Shown here: positions 8,019 to 17,206 of the stretch, in pieces
Position numbering within the stretch: the stretch's first letter is position 1
Layout of the letters: each line of letters opens with the position of its first letter
DNA from: Bacteriovorax sp. MedPE-SWde
GTDB lineage: Bacteria > Bdellovibrionota > Bacteriovoracia > Bacteriovoracales > Bacteriovoracaceae
Direction: 5' to 3'
DNA length: 64,000 nt
Assembly: GCA_001874305.1 (NCBI GenBank)
Contig: MPCU01000004.1
Span: 124,001 to 188,000 of the forward strand
Notes under the pieces: model-generated
What the model saw: only the letters and a program-made list of their open reading frames with translations
The model's database searches: none
Told to the model about the DNA's origin: nothing
Translations under genes and position numbers: made by a program

Positions 8019-8396
8019 TTATGCTGCGTCTTTAAAGAAGTTTTCATCGTAATCACCCCAAGCATTTTCAGGGTCAAGAATCTCTAGATCCTTATGGGCC
8101 TTTCTACTTTTCTTAGCAGTCAGCTTTTCTTTCTTCTTTTGAATTTGTTTTTCAATTTTCCCAACAACTAAATCAATTGTCTTATATAAACTATCCGTAT
8201 GTCCTGTGGCATGATAGTTATAATTTGGGCCCTGAAGGTCAACCTCTGCATAATGGTTACCTTCTTTAACATAGCAACTCCACTTAATTTGGGACTTGCC
8301 TCCTAGAAACTTAGACAACTTATTTGATTTCTCATGGATTCTCTCATCAAGTGATGGTGTGTGATCAAGGTGTCTAAATGTGATAGTAACTTTCAT
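8019..8396 (-). CDS. hpf: Ribosome hibernation-promoting factor, short form (HPF/RaiA)
   Basis: The 125-residue protein has the RaiA/HPF beta-alpha fold: MKVTITFRHLDHTPSLDERI, a Lys-rich helix (HEKSNKLSKFL), the AEVDLQGPNYNYHATG strand and the helix DSLYKTIDLVVGKIEKQI. HPF binds the 30S decoding region and inactivates ribosomes in stationary phase. It lacks the long C-terminal dimerisation domain of long HPF, ending in a short acidic tail. It is the last gene of the lptC-lptB-rpoN-hpf order, which is conserved in proteobacteria. Confidence 0.93.
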   Translation of the reverse strand: MKVTITFRHLDHTPSLDERIHEKSNKLSKFLGGKSQIKWSCYVKEGNHYAEVDLQGPNYNYHATGHTDSLYKTIDLVVGKIEKQIQKKKEKLTAKKSRKAHKDLEILDPENAWGDYDENFFKDAA

Positions 8397-8477
8397 AAAC
8401 GTCCAACTCCTAAAATTCTAGTTCTTTGTGTTATTACTCTCTACGGGGTTCAGTCAAAAACCTCCCCCTGCGTGTGC

Positions 8478-9944
8478 TTATTTTATTTTACGTTTTGCTG
8501 ATGACAAAATCCCAAGAAGTTCTCGGTACTTAGCAACAGTTCTTCTTGCAACTTTTACATCTTCTCGACTCAGAATATCGGCAATCTTCTGGTCAGAAAG
8601 TGGCTTCTTTTCATTCTCGGCAGCAATTAGTTCTTTAATTTTTAATTTAAGAACTTCACCGGCAACATCAACTCCACCATTCTTTCCACCAATACCTGTA
8701 TTAAAGAAATACTTTAATTCAAACATCCCAATTGGTGTGTGCATATACTTGTTAGAAGTTACACGAGAAACTGTTGATTCGTGCATTCCTATTTCATTTG
8801 CCACATCTTTTAAGATCATTGGTGTTAAATATTTCGGTCCTTTTTTAAAAAACTTTTGCTGTTTTTTAACAATAGATTTTGCAACTCTTTCTATTGTCTT
8901 TTGCCTATTACCTATCGACTTAATTAGCCATAAAGCTGACTTTAATTTTTCTTGAACAAAATCTTTTGCTTCTTTATTTTCTAAAGAATCGACTGAGTTA
9001 AGCATATCTTGGTAAAGCTTTGAAATTCTTAGACGTGGAACTCCATCGTCATTAACTTGAACAACAAACTCTCCTCCAACTTCTACGACATAAACATCTG
9101 GTGTTACATAATGAGTATCACCCGAGGAAACTAGTCTTCCTGGTTTTGGATGAAAATTGTGTAAAAGCTTAGCTGTTTCTTCGATATTTTCTTGAGAAAC
9201 TCCTGTCGCTGCGACTATTTTTTTGAAGTCTCTATTCTTTAAGTCTGTTAAATGATTTCTAATTATTTTTTCCAAAAGAGGAGATCTCTCTTCAGCAATT
9301 CTTGCTTGTGCCATTAAACATTCAACAAGATTTTCAGACCCACATCCAACAGGATCTAGTCTTTGAACCATCTCTAAAAGGTCTAATGCTTCTTCCCTCT
9401 CAAAGTTTCCTCTTTCGATTATTTCATCAAAAGGAGCAGCCAGATAACCGTCGTCATTTATGTTGTGAATAATATCAATTGCAAAATTAATCTCTTCATC
9501 AGTAAGGTCTTCCATACGAAGCTGCCACTCTAGGTGTTCAGCAAGAGACATACTCTTTGAAACCATATTTTCATAGTTAGGCATCTCATCTGCAGAGACT
9601 GGCCCAGAGGCCATATTTGGCTGTGAAGATGTTGAGTTATAACTATCAACATATTGTTGCCAATCAATACTGTCGTCTTGTTTTGAAACAAGCGTATCTT
9701 CATTAAAGTCTGTTGAATTTGCTTCTTGGCCTTGTTGTTCAAGATTCTCTAATTTGTAGTCTGTTTCACTACCCGAATCACTCGATCGAACTTCTTCAAG
9801 CATTGGGTTCTCAACCATTTCACTTGCTATCATATCCGTCATCTCAAGATGATTTAATGTTAACAATTTGATCGCCTGCTGCAATTGCGGCGTCATCATG
9901 AGATTCTGAGATTGCTTAAGACTCTGTGAGAGTTTTACTGCCAT
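8478..9944 (-). CDS. rpoN: RNA polymerase sigma-54 factor
   Basis: The 488-residue protein has the Gln/Leu-rich N-terminal activator-interaction region (LSQSLKQSQNLMMTPQLQQA), an acidic, Ser-rich region 2, the core-binding domain, an HTH around ANEIGMHESTVSRVTSNK, and the RpoN box ARRTVAKYRELLGI near the C-terminus that reads the -24 element. It directs sigma-54 promoters that need AAA+ activators. It sits between lptB and hpf as in enterobacteria. The length is near the usual 470-490 residues. Confidence 0.97.
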   Translation of the reverse strand: MAVKLSQSLKQSQNLMMTPQLQQAIKLLTLNHLEMTDMIASEMVENPMLEEVRSSDSGSETDYKLENLEQQGQEANSTDFNEDTLVSKQDDSIDWQQYVDSYNSTSSQPNMASGPVSADEMPNYENMVSKSMSLAEHLEWQLRMEDLTDEEINFAIDIIHNINDDGYLAAPFDEIIERGNFEREEALDLLEMVQRLDPVGCGSENLVECLMAQARIAEERSPLLEKIIRNHLTDLKNRDFKKIVAATGVSQENIEETAKLLHNFHPKPGRLVSSGDTHYVTPDVYVVEVGGEFVVQVNDDGVPRLRISKLYQDMLNSVDSLENKEAKDFVQEKLKSALWLIKSIGNRQKTIERVAKSIVKKQQKFFKKGPKYLTPMILKDVANEIGMHESTVSRVTSNKYMHTPIGMFELKYFFNTGIGGKNGGVDVAGEVLKLKIKELIAAENEKKPLSDQKIADILSREDVKVARRTVAKYRELLGILSSAKRKIK

Positions 9945-9994
9945 ATAAAAACACCTAGTTTTCTATTAGGACAGCTAAACTTAACTATCCTAGG

Positions 9995-10729
9995 TTACAT
10001 TTTAAATTCTTCACCTAAATAGAACTTCCGTGCTCTTTCATTATTTACTATTTCATCTGGAGTACCGCTCACTAAGAGCTCACCACTATTCATAATATAT
10101 GCTCGGTCTACAATTCCTAATGTTTCACGAACGTTATGATCAGTAATAAGTACGCCAATATTTCTTCTCTTTAAGCTTGTGATAACCGACTGGATATCAC
10201 TTACTGCAAGAGGATCTACACCAGCGAATGGTTCATCCAATAAAACAAACTTTGGTTCTAGAGCGAGTGTTCTTGCGATCTCTACTCTTCTTCTTTCTCC
10301 ACCAGAGAGGGACGAGCCCAATGATTCTCTAATGTGATCAAGACCAAAGTCTCTAATCAGAGAGTTTAACAAGGTTTTCTTTTTCGCCTTTGGAAGTAAT
10401 CTATTCTCTAATACAGCATAGATATTTGCTTCCACTGTTAAATCTCTAAATACCGAGGCCTCTTGTGGGAGATAACCTACTCCACTTAAAGCTCTCTTAT
10501 GTATTGGGTCTAGCGTGAGATCTTTTCCCGATAAAGTAATTACTCCCTTATCTGCCTTTACTAGTCCTACAATCATATAAAAGGATGTTGTCTTTCCAGC
10601 TCCGTTTGGTCCTAAGAGACCTACAACTTCACCTTGTTCAACATCAAGACTTACGTCCTTAACTACTGTTCGACCGCTATATGTTTTTTGTAGATTCTTT
10701 GCTTCAAGTCTAGCTTTTGCGTTGCTCAT
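9995..10729 (-). CDS. lptB: LPS export ABC transporter ATPase LptB
   Basis: The 244-residue ATPase has Walker A GPNGAGKTTS, the signature LSGGERRRVEIAR, Walker B FVLLDEPFAGVDP and the H-loop ITDHNVRE, all intact. LptB dimerises with LptF/LptG to extract lipopolysaccharide from the inner membrane. It starts one base after the stop of the LptC/LptA-like gene, so the two are co-translated. LptF and LptG are not in this window. Confidence 0.95.
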   Translation of the reverse strand: MSNAKARLEAKNLQKTYSGRTVVKDVSLDVEQGEVVGLLGPNGAGKTTSFYMIVGLVKADKGVITLSGKDLTLDPIHKRALSGVGYLPQEASVFRDLTVEANIYAVLENRLLPKAKKKTLLNSLIRDFGLDHIRESLGSSLSGGERRRVEIARTLALEPKFVLLDEPFAGVDPLAVSDIQSVITSLKRRNIGVLITDHNVRETLGIVDRAYIMNSGELLVSGTPDEIVNNERARKFYLGEEFKM

Positions 10730-10730
10730 A

Positions 10731-11726
10731 TCATCTCAGTTTAAAGTTGGTATTCGCATCATCTACTTCGATCGTTTCGTTGTTCTCCCTAAGAATAATA
10801 ACGTTACCTTTTAAGACATCGTTATTCTGGTACACTTTTGGATATCCAAGAAGTACCACCTTCCCCTCTGAGGTATAGCCTTCAAGTTTTTCACTATAGG
10901 CCTTTCTCTCAAAGCTGGTTTTCCCAACAGGAGTAACAAACTCCTTAACAATCACATCGTCATATAATGCGAAATACTTGAGTTTTTTGTTATAGTTTTG
11001 CATAAATATCTCACCACTACGTGAGAATGCTGTAACCGTTTGTTTTTTAATGGAAACATTCCCTTCCATCAGGGCTTTCTTATCTTCCATATGAAATGTC
11101 ATTTTGTCAGAGTTAAAGAATACTGGCGCCTCGTAAAGCCTAGATCTCTCAATCTTCCCTTTAACATTTCCAAAGTAATCAAGCTTATTAGCAACAGGAT
11201 AGAAGTCCATTGCATCACTTGAAATTCTCACTTCGTAAAACTGATCGTAATTCTGTGTCTTGCTAAAGACTCCACCAGTTGCTTTTGCGACTTTCTTCTT
11301 ATCATTATAAATAAGATCGTCTGTAGTTATCGTGGCTTCTTTAGATCTAATCACGACTTTATTCTTTAAGTGTAAGAGGTTCTTTCCAAAGTCAAAGAAA
11401 CCACTCTGACCAGAATAGTAAATTGGCTCACCTTCTTTAGAGAAGAGAACACCGTTAGGTCCTGTTAAGATAAGTTGCTTTAAAATTTGATTATGGATAA
11501 GTTCGTCAGAGAATAAGTGAAAGTTCTCACGACCCTCTCCTATAAGATAGTAGTCAGCCCTTTTAAAATAACTCTCACTTCCCAAATTCTCTTGAGTAGT
11601 ACTCTTGGCCCTAAACTGCCCGTCATCGATACTCATTGTAGAGCTCAAAAAAATGACGCTAAAGCATATAATAAAGAATGCAGATATAACTACATTTTGT
11701 CGCCAACTTAGCAAATTCCCCTCCAT
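10731..11726 (-). CDS. lptC: LPS export protein, LptC-like with LptA-like C-terminal domain
   Basis: The 331-residue protein starts with a membrane anchor (about residues 12-30), followed by two successive beta-rich domains. The first occupies the LptC position. The second, from about residue 205, has LptA/OstA-like repeats: SDKMTFHMEDKKALMEGNV, then EGYTSEGKVVLLGYP and VLKGNVIILRENNETIEVD. LptC is normally about 190 residues and LptA about 185. The gene occupies the slot where enterobacteria have both lptC and lptA before lptB, which fits a fused LptC-LptA periplasmic bridge for lipopolysaccharide. The domain split is my reading by eye. Confidence 0.8.
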   Translation of the reverse strand: MEGNLLSWRQNVVISAFFIICFSVIFLSSTMSIDDGQFRAKSTTQENLGSESYFKRADYYLIGEGRENFHLFSDELIHNQILKQLILTGPNGVLFSKEGEPIYYSGQSGFFDFGKNLLHLKNKVVIRSKEATITTDDLIYNDKKKVAKATGGVFSKTQNYDQFYEVRISSDAMDFYPVANKLDYFGNVKGKIERSRLYEAPVFFNSDKMTFHMEDKKALMEGNVSIKKQTVTAFSRSGEIFMQNYNKKLKYFALYDDVIVKEFVTPVGKTSFERKAYSEKLEGYTSEGKVVLLGYPKVYQNNDVLKGNVIILRENNETIEVDDANTNFKLR

Positions 11727-11746
11727 TGGGAGTTCTTCAAGATTTA

Positions 11747-11755
11747 ATTATAACA
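11747..11755 (-). promoter_or_regulatory. Extended -10 promoter for the lpt-rpoN-hpf operon
   Basis: The minus strand reads TGTTATAAT, an extended -10 element with a perfect TATAAT hexamer, ending 20 nt before the lptC ATG. No good -35 box is seen, which extended -10 promoters can tolerate. Transcription would begin about 14 nt before the start codon. Confidence 0.5.
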
Positions 11756-11889
11756 TAGCACTCTTTGATTACATAATTTCAAAAGCTTGATGCGGCTCAC
11801 AAAAAAAGCTTCTAGATGCTCCATTGCCCCTATGGTATGTTTGCCGATACACACGACTTATTATTTCAGGGACTTATCAGGGGCCGACA

Positions 11890-14547
11890 ATGTCTAAACT
11901 TCTTATTGAACAAGCTGCAGAAACAGGCGTAAAACTCACGCCAATGATGGAGCAATACCATTCAATAAAACTAAACTATAGAGAACATATTCTATTCTTT
12001 AGAATGGGAGACTTCTACGAAGTATTCTTTGAAGATGCTATGCATACGACAAGACTTTTAAATATTGCCCTTACTCATAGAGGAAAGATTGGCGATACAC
12101 CGATACCAATGGCAGGAATTCCCCATCATGCGGCAGCGACATATATTGATAGAATAACTGCCCATGGAATGAAGGTTGCAATTTGCGAACAAGTTGAAGA
12201 TCCAAAAGAAGCAAAGGGAATTGTAAAAAGAGCTGTTACACAAGTTGTATCGCCAGGGATTCCATTTGATCTTGATAAATCCGACAGTACTCAAAATCAC
12301 TTCATCGTTTCTACTTATAAAGTTCAAAATGAATACGTGGCAATTGCCCTTGATTTTACAACAGGTGTCTTTAAGGGATTCCAATTAAAAACATTTGAAG
12401 ATCTTATTGAGAAAGTCAGAGTACTAGCTCCAAAAGAGTTTATAACATATCTCGGTCAGTGGGATGACCAACCAGAAATGGAAACACTCCTTAACCATAT
12501 GGGAGCTTTAACAACTCACCTTTCAGATGAATACTTTGATAGTAAGTACACAGAAATTTATACTGAAAAACTAATTCCAACTTTTAAAAGAGACCAGGTA
12601 ATCTCGGAGAATGCACATACGCTTTCACCTATTGGTGCTCTTTCCTATTATATTACTTCAACACAGTCTCTAGATGCATTTACTCACATACACCCATTCT
12701 CTCTTATGAGTGAAACTGGTTTTATGAAAGTAACTGTTCCAACACTAACAGGACTGGAAATTCTTCCTAAATCACGTGAGACATACTCTGAATCTCTACT
12801 TGGTTTTATGGATAAATCAAGAACTGCTCTTGGTTCAAGAATGCTAAAGGATATTTTCACAACACCTTTAACTGATCCTAAAGAGATCAAAAAAAGACAA
12901 AGTGTTATTCAATACTTCTTAGATAATGATGATCTTCTTCAAGACACAAGGGAAGAACTCTCAACAATAAGAGACCTTGAAAGGATACTTGCTAAGGTAG
13001 CCACAAATAAGGCAAACGCTGGTGACCTTCTTAATATCTCAACATCTATTCAGGTATATACTGATTTAAATAAAACTCTAGATAAGCTTCCGATTGATAT
13101 CTTCACTCAAATTAAAAAGAAAGATATAAAACTCTTATTAGCTCTGAGAGAAACAATTACTAAAACAATTAACGACGAAATTGGTGCCAATCTTGATAAG
13201 GGAAATCTTATTAAAGATGGTGCCCATGAAGAGCGAGACCGCTTATCTAAGCTTAGCCAAAATGCTTCAGGTGAATTACTTGAACTAGAGCAAAGATATC
13301 GTGATGAAACAGGGATTCAAAAGCTTAAAATAAAATCTAATAATGTTGCAGGTTACTTTATTGAAGTTTCTAAAATACACACTGACAAAGTTCCTGCACA
13401 CTTTGTAAGAAGACAAACTCTAGTAAACTCTGAAAGGTATATGACTGAAGAGCTTTCTGCTTTTGAAAAAGAGATGGTTGTCGCTAAAGAAAGACTAGAA
13501 AAACTAGAAAGAGAAATCTTTAAAGCAATTATAGAAAGTGTTTCTAATCTCAATGCACACATAAGAACACTCGCTTCAACTCTAGCTCACTTAGATATCC
13601 TTCAGTCTTTCTCATGGATAGCAAGAGCTGAAGACTTCATCTGTCCAGAGCTAAGCACGGAAGTAAAAGAAGTAAAACTACAAGGTGCTTGGCACCCTCT
13701 CATAAAGTCTGCAATTAAAGATCAGTTTGTTTGTCATGATCTTAACCTTAACTCAAAAGAATACTTTGGTTTAATCACTGGTCCAAACATGGCCGGTAAG
13801 ACAACAGTAATGAGAGAGGTTGCAATTATCCAACTTCTTACTCAAATAGGATCTTTTGTTCCAGCAACAGCAGTTAAAGTATCTGTTTGTGACTATCTAT
13901 TCAGTAGACTTGGAGCAAGTGATGATATCTTAAAAGGTCAGTCGACATTTATGGTCGAGATGGCAGAAACAGCAGAGATCATCAGACATGCAACAGAGAG
14001 ATCCCTGATCATTCTTGATGAAGTTGGTAGAGGAACATCAACTTATGATGGGCTCTCAATTGCTTGGGCACTTGTTGAGCACTTTATCGAAAAGACCAAA
14101 TCAATCTGCCTATTTGCAACTCACTATCATGAGCTAATTGAGCTTGCGAATTCTTACCCACAGGCAAAGAATTTAACTGTAGAGACAATGAATAAGAATG
14201 GTGATGTTCAGTTCCTATATAGACTGATAGAGCAAGCCGCGTCTCAAAGCTTTGGTATATATGTTGCGAAACTAGCAGGGATCCCTCAGGGTGTTCTTAA
14301 TCGAAGTCAGCAAATTCTTGGGACGATGGAAAAGAATCAAAATACGACAAGTGGCCTCATTGATGAAGTAGCGGCTCCTGAAGATAATGGTCAGCTTGAC
14401 TTCTTTAATATTGAGGTCCAAACAGAAGTTCCTGACTACTTACAAAAAGTAGAAGAAGAGATAACTGGGCTTGATATTAATAACCTAACACCGATGCAAG
14501 CGCTTAGTAAACTTCAAGAGCTTAAGGATCAAGTTAATTACCAATAA
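11890..14547 (+). CDS. mutS: DNA mismatch repair protein MutS
   Basis: The 885-residue protein carries the mismatch-contacting Phe-x-Glu motif (MGDFYEVFF), the lever/clamp region, and the ATPase with Walker A GPNMAGKTTVMR and Walker B LIILDEVGRGTSTYDG, then a C-terminal helix-turn-helix dimer region. It recognises base mismatches and starts methyl-independent or MutL-dependent repair. I chose the ATG at 11890 because a G-rich AGGGG sits upstream and family N-termini start nearby; the frame is open from an ATG at 11824 as well. MutL is not in the window. Confidence 0.96.
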   Translation: MSKLLIEQAAETGVKLTPMMEQYHSIKLNYREHILFFRMGDFYEVFFEDAMHTTRLLNIALTHRGKIGDTPIPMAGIPHHAAATYIDRITAHGMKVAICEQVEDPKEAKGIVKRAVTQVVSPGIPFDLDKSDSTQNHFIVSTYKVQNEYVAIALDFTTGVFKGFQLKTFEDLIEKVRVLAPKEFITYLGQWDDQPEMETLLNHMGALTTHLSDEYFDSKYTEIYTEKLIPTFKRDQVISENAHTLSPIGALSYYITSTQSLDAFTHIHPFSLMSETGFMKVTVPTLTGLEILPKSRETYSESLLGFMDKSRTALGSRMLKDIFTTPLTDPKEIKKRQSVIQYFLDNDDLLQDTREELSTIRDLERILAKVATNKANAGDLLNISTSIQVYTDLNKTLDKLPIDIFTQIKKKDIKLLLALRETITKTINDEIGANLDKGNLIKDGAHEERDRLSKLSQNASGELLELEQRYRDETGIQKLKIKSNNVAGYFIEVSKIHTDKVPAHFVRRQTLVNSERYMTEELSAFEKEMVVAKERLEKLEREIFKAIIESVSNLNAHIRTLASTLAHLDILQSFSWIARAEDFICPELSTEVKEVKLQGAWHPLIKSAIKDQFVCHDLNLNSKEYFGLITGPNMAGKTTVMREVAIIQLLTQIGSFVPATAVKVSVCDYLFSRLGASDDILKGQSTFMVEMAETAEIIRHATERSLIILDEVGRGTSTYDGLSIAWALVEHFIEKTKSICLFATHYHELIELANSYPQAKNLTVETMNKNGDVQFLYRLIEQAASQSFGIYVAKLAGIPQGVLNRSQQILGTMEKNQNTTSGLIDEVAAPEDNGQLDFFNIEVQTEVPDYLQKVEEEITGLDINNLTPMQALSKLQELKDQVNYQ

Positions 14548-14651
14548 GTAAATCAAGGCCTTGAACACCGTTTAAGGCCATATTTTCCCCTCTTATTATC
14601 TTGTCGAGTCTCCTTAAATACTTATCTTCAAGTATCCGATACGAAGAGAGT

Positions 14652-15251
14652 ATGGAAAATCTAAAACTTGTTTCCCACATTGAGCACCTTACACAGAAAC
14701 TCCCTAAGAATAAGGAAGTACGTAAGAGTCGAACGTATGCATTTATAACTGACTTATACTGTATAGTTTTCCTCAATAAATTTGTAAGCTTTGCTTGGAT
14801 GACCTTTGTTAATAAATATATTTCTAATATTGCTCTTGGGAATAAAGGTGCAGCTAAGACTTTATTTACTGGTACATCTAATCTTTCACTAGCAATAATT
14901 TATACAAGCTATTTCTTTTTCTTCTACTATCTTGCAGAAGGTAGAACTATTGGAAAGATGCTATTCAAACTTAAGGTTTATGCAAATCATGAAAGATCAC
15001 GCTCCCTTTCAGCAAAAGAGTCATTTACAAGATCTATAGGATACCTATTTTGTAATTTTCTTTTCTTTATACCATTTGCAACAATCTATTTTAGAAAAGA
15101 TTCAAAGAGTATCGCAGACTATATCTCAGGAACATATGTGCTAAGAGATGATGAATTAATTATTCTTGATAGTTTAGAAGAAAGACCAGTATCTCAAATT
15201 GAGCTTTTCCCAGAAGACCCTGTTTCAAATAGAATCTCAAAGGTCCTTTAA
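14652..15251 (+). CDS. RDD family membrane protein
   Basis: The 199-residue membrane protein has the RDD-domain pattern: an Arg then Asp in the first helix (RTYAFITDLYCIVF), a second helix with LAEGRTIGKMLFKLKVY, and the third conserved region KSIADYISGTYVLRDDE. RDD proteins are small polytopic inner-membrane proteins, some linked to transport or ion exchange; the substrate here is unknown. The frame is also open from a TTG at 14601, but that start has no Shine-Dalgarno. The 3' end overlaps the convergent gene by 15 bp. Confidence 0.82.
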   Translation: MENLKLVSHIEHLTQKLPKNKEVRKSRTYAFITDLYCIVFLNKFVSFAWMTFVNKYISNIALGNKGAAKTLFTGTSNLSLAIIYTSYFFFFYYLAEGRTIGKMLFKLKVYANHERSRSLSAKESFTRSIGYLFCNFLFFIPFATIYFRKDSKSIADYISGTYVLRDDELIILDSLEERPVSQIELFPEDPVSNRISKVL

Positions 15252-15545
15252 ATTTAAATTAGAAAAGAGAGTTTTAGCTCTAACTGTAATCTTGTGAAGA
15301 AGTTTTTCCTCTTCCGAGAGCTCAACAACACCGCCTTTTTGATAAGGCTTCATAATTGATTTTCTTTGATGACCTCTTTGTTCAATGCTTTCAGCACTAC
15401 TTTCCCAAGGTCTTTGTAAACGAGATTTTGCCAGCCCTTTTTGACGTAACTTAGCCTTGCGCTCTTTTCTCTTTAAAATGATATCGAGAAGTGAGTCACT
15501 GCCTTGTGTATTCTTATCTTTTACGTCCTTCAGTGTTATGGCCAT
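15237..15545 (-). CDS. Small basic protein, function unknown
   Basis: The 102-residue, Lys/Arg-rich, hydrophilic protein has no signal peptide, membrane helix or recognised motif. Its middle (KRKERKAKLRQKGLAK) is strongly basic, and a helical acidic segment (VELSEEEKLLHKI) follows. It could be nucleic-acid or ribosome associated, but that is only a guess from charge. The end overlaps the convergent RDD gene by 15 bp. Confidence 0.5.
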   Translation of the reverse strand: MAITLKDVKDKNTQGSDSLLDIILKRKERKAKLRQKGLAKSRLQRPWESSAESIEQRGHQRKSIMKPYQKGGVVELSEEEKLLHKITVRAKTLFSNLNLKDL

Positions 15546-15581
15546 ATACCTATCATACTTTAAGTTACTAATAATTCAAGC

Positions 15582-17099
15582 CTACTTCAGGATATGCCTA
15601 TCAATCACCTGACTCAGCCTCGCCAAATTAAATGGCTTTCGCATAATATAATCGTAGTTATTTAACTCTTCACTGTTTTTAAAGTAACCCGAAAGAAGAA
15701 CCACAGGTAAGTCTACTCTGCTCTCTTTAAGCTTCATACAAATCTCGTCACCATTGAGCTGATTCTCTAAGAGATAGTAATCTGTAATAACAAGATCACT
15801 ATGTTCAATAGACTCTAGATCATTAAAGAGCTCTTCACCACTTGCATAATCTTTTACTCTATAGCCAAGGTCTTCAAGCTGAAGTTTAGTCGTCGCTCGT
15901 AGGTTGAAATCATCATCTACTAAAATTATATTTCCAGATCCCTCAATCATCTCTTTTGTAAAAACAAAACTACCTTTTTTAGCTTCAGCTATATTTGATA
16001 TCTCGGGAATATAAATTGAAAAAGTTGTCCCGGCACCTAAGACCGAAGAGACCTCTATTCCACCACCATGCTTTTTCATAATTGCTAAGCAACTAGCAAG
16101 TCCAAGCCCATTACCTGTTTGCTTCGTTGTAAACGATGACTTAAAGATATTAGCTAAGTTTTCTTCTGATATTCCATGTCCATGATCAGTGATATCTACT
16201 CTAATATAATTACCATCATTTATATTAGGATTTCCTTCTATCTCCTGCCTAGTTACACTAACTCTCACCTTCCCCAGGTCGTCCATTGCCTGCTTGGCAT
16301 TGAGAATAAGATTATTAATAACCTGTGACAGCTGAGATTCGTCGAAGAGAATATATGGTAAACCACTTTCACTTTCATAATCAATCATCATTGAGAATCC
16401 TGATCTTAGCAGAGATAAAGTATCGTCAAAGAAGTTATTGAGATCGATTTTTTCTTGTATCTCAGCGGACTGCTCTTTAGAGAAGTTCATAAACCTCTTC
16501 GCAAGGAGTGTTGATTTTTGAATTCCTTCTCTCATTTTCTTAAGGTAGGCCGGAAAGTGACTAAGGTCTCTCTCCTCTTCATTTTCGTCAAGGTCCCTTT
16601 GACAAATCTGTACTAGTCCACTCACTATACAGAGTGAATTATTGAGGTCGTGAGAAATCCCCCCAGCAAGTGCTGTAACTGTATCAATTTTTTCTTTCTC
16701 AATTCTTTCTTCCTGTAATTTTACTTTATCCGTAATATCATGAAATGATCCAAGAACACCGATGACTTCACCTTTCTTATTTTTAATTGGAATCTTGTTG
16801 GTTTCTACCCAATGCATTCCATCCGGCTGCTCTTGTTCTTCGACTATATTTAACTTTGCTCTATCATTATCCATGACGAAGCGGTCATCTCCTTGAAAAT
16901 GATCTGCTTGATCTGCCCAGATTAACTCTCGGTCACTTTGGCCAATAATATCTTCAGGTCCATTTAAACCGGCAGCATCGGCAAATGCCTGGTTACAACC
17001 AAGGTAAATACAATTCCTATCCTTCCAAAAGATAAAAAGTGGGAGGCTGTCTAAAACAGTTTGAAACATTACGTCGATATCAATATTTTGCATGAACAT
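15582..17099 (-). CDS. Hybrid PAS-histidine kinase-receiver protein
   Basis: The 505-residue cytoplasmic protein has a PAS domain (about residues 8-125), a HisKA H-box GGISHDLNNSLC, a HATPase_c domain (NNLILNAKQAM, DHGHGISEE, TGNGLGLASC) and a C-terminal receiver domain with acidic VDDDF, phospho-acceptor Asp in SDLVITDYY and conserved Lys in MRKPF. No membrane segments are seen, so it probably senses a cytoplasmic signal, often redox or a small ligand for PAS proteins. No output-domain regulator is adjacent. It is divergent from the gene at 17207. Confidence 0.93.
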   Translation of the reverse strand: MFMQNIDIDVMFQTVLDSLPLFIFWKDRNCIYLGCNQAFADAAGLNGPEDIIGQSDRELIWADQADHFQGDDRFVMDNDRAKLNIVEEQEQPDGMHWVETNKIPIKNKKGEVIGVLGSFHDITDKVKLQEERIEKEKIDTVTALAGGISHDLNNSLCIVSGLVQICQRDLDENEEERDLSHFPAYLKKMREGIQKSTLLAKRFMNFSKEQSAEIQEKIDLNNFFDDTLSLLRSGFSMMIDYESESGLPYILFDESQLSQVINNLILNAKQAMDDLGKVRVSVTRQEIEGNPNINDGNYIRVDITDHGHGISEENLANIFKSSFTTKQTGNGLGLASCLAIMKKHGGGIEVSSVLGAGTTFSIYIPEISNIAEAKKGSFVFTKEMIEGSGNIILVDDDFNLRATTKLQLEDLGYRVKDYASGEELFNDLESIEHSDLVITDYYLLENQLNGDEICMKLKESRVDLPVVLLSGYFKNSEELNNYDYIMRKPFNLARLSQVIDRHILK

Positions 17100-17189
17100 T
17101 ACCCATAAGAACTAGTAATAAAATCTATTGTCATTATAGAGAATTTCTAGAAAAAATAAATAAGTGAAATTTATGCTTAGAAGAATAAA

Positions 17190-17198
17190 TGATATACT
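17190..17198 (+). promoter_or_regulatory. Extended -10 promoter, candidate leaderless start
   Basis: TGATATACT is an extended -10 element (TG-n-TATACT). It ends 8 nt before the ATG at 17207 and no Shine-Dalgarno is seen, so the transcript may begin at or within a couple of bases of the start codon. Confidence 0.5.
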
Positions 17199-17206
17199 CT
17201 ACTACT

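Noticed and set aside
8428-8955. Open frame on the plus strand, 175 codons
   Set aside because: It is antisense to rpoN, which has all family motifs; the antisense protein has no recognisable features.
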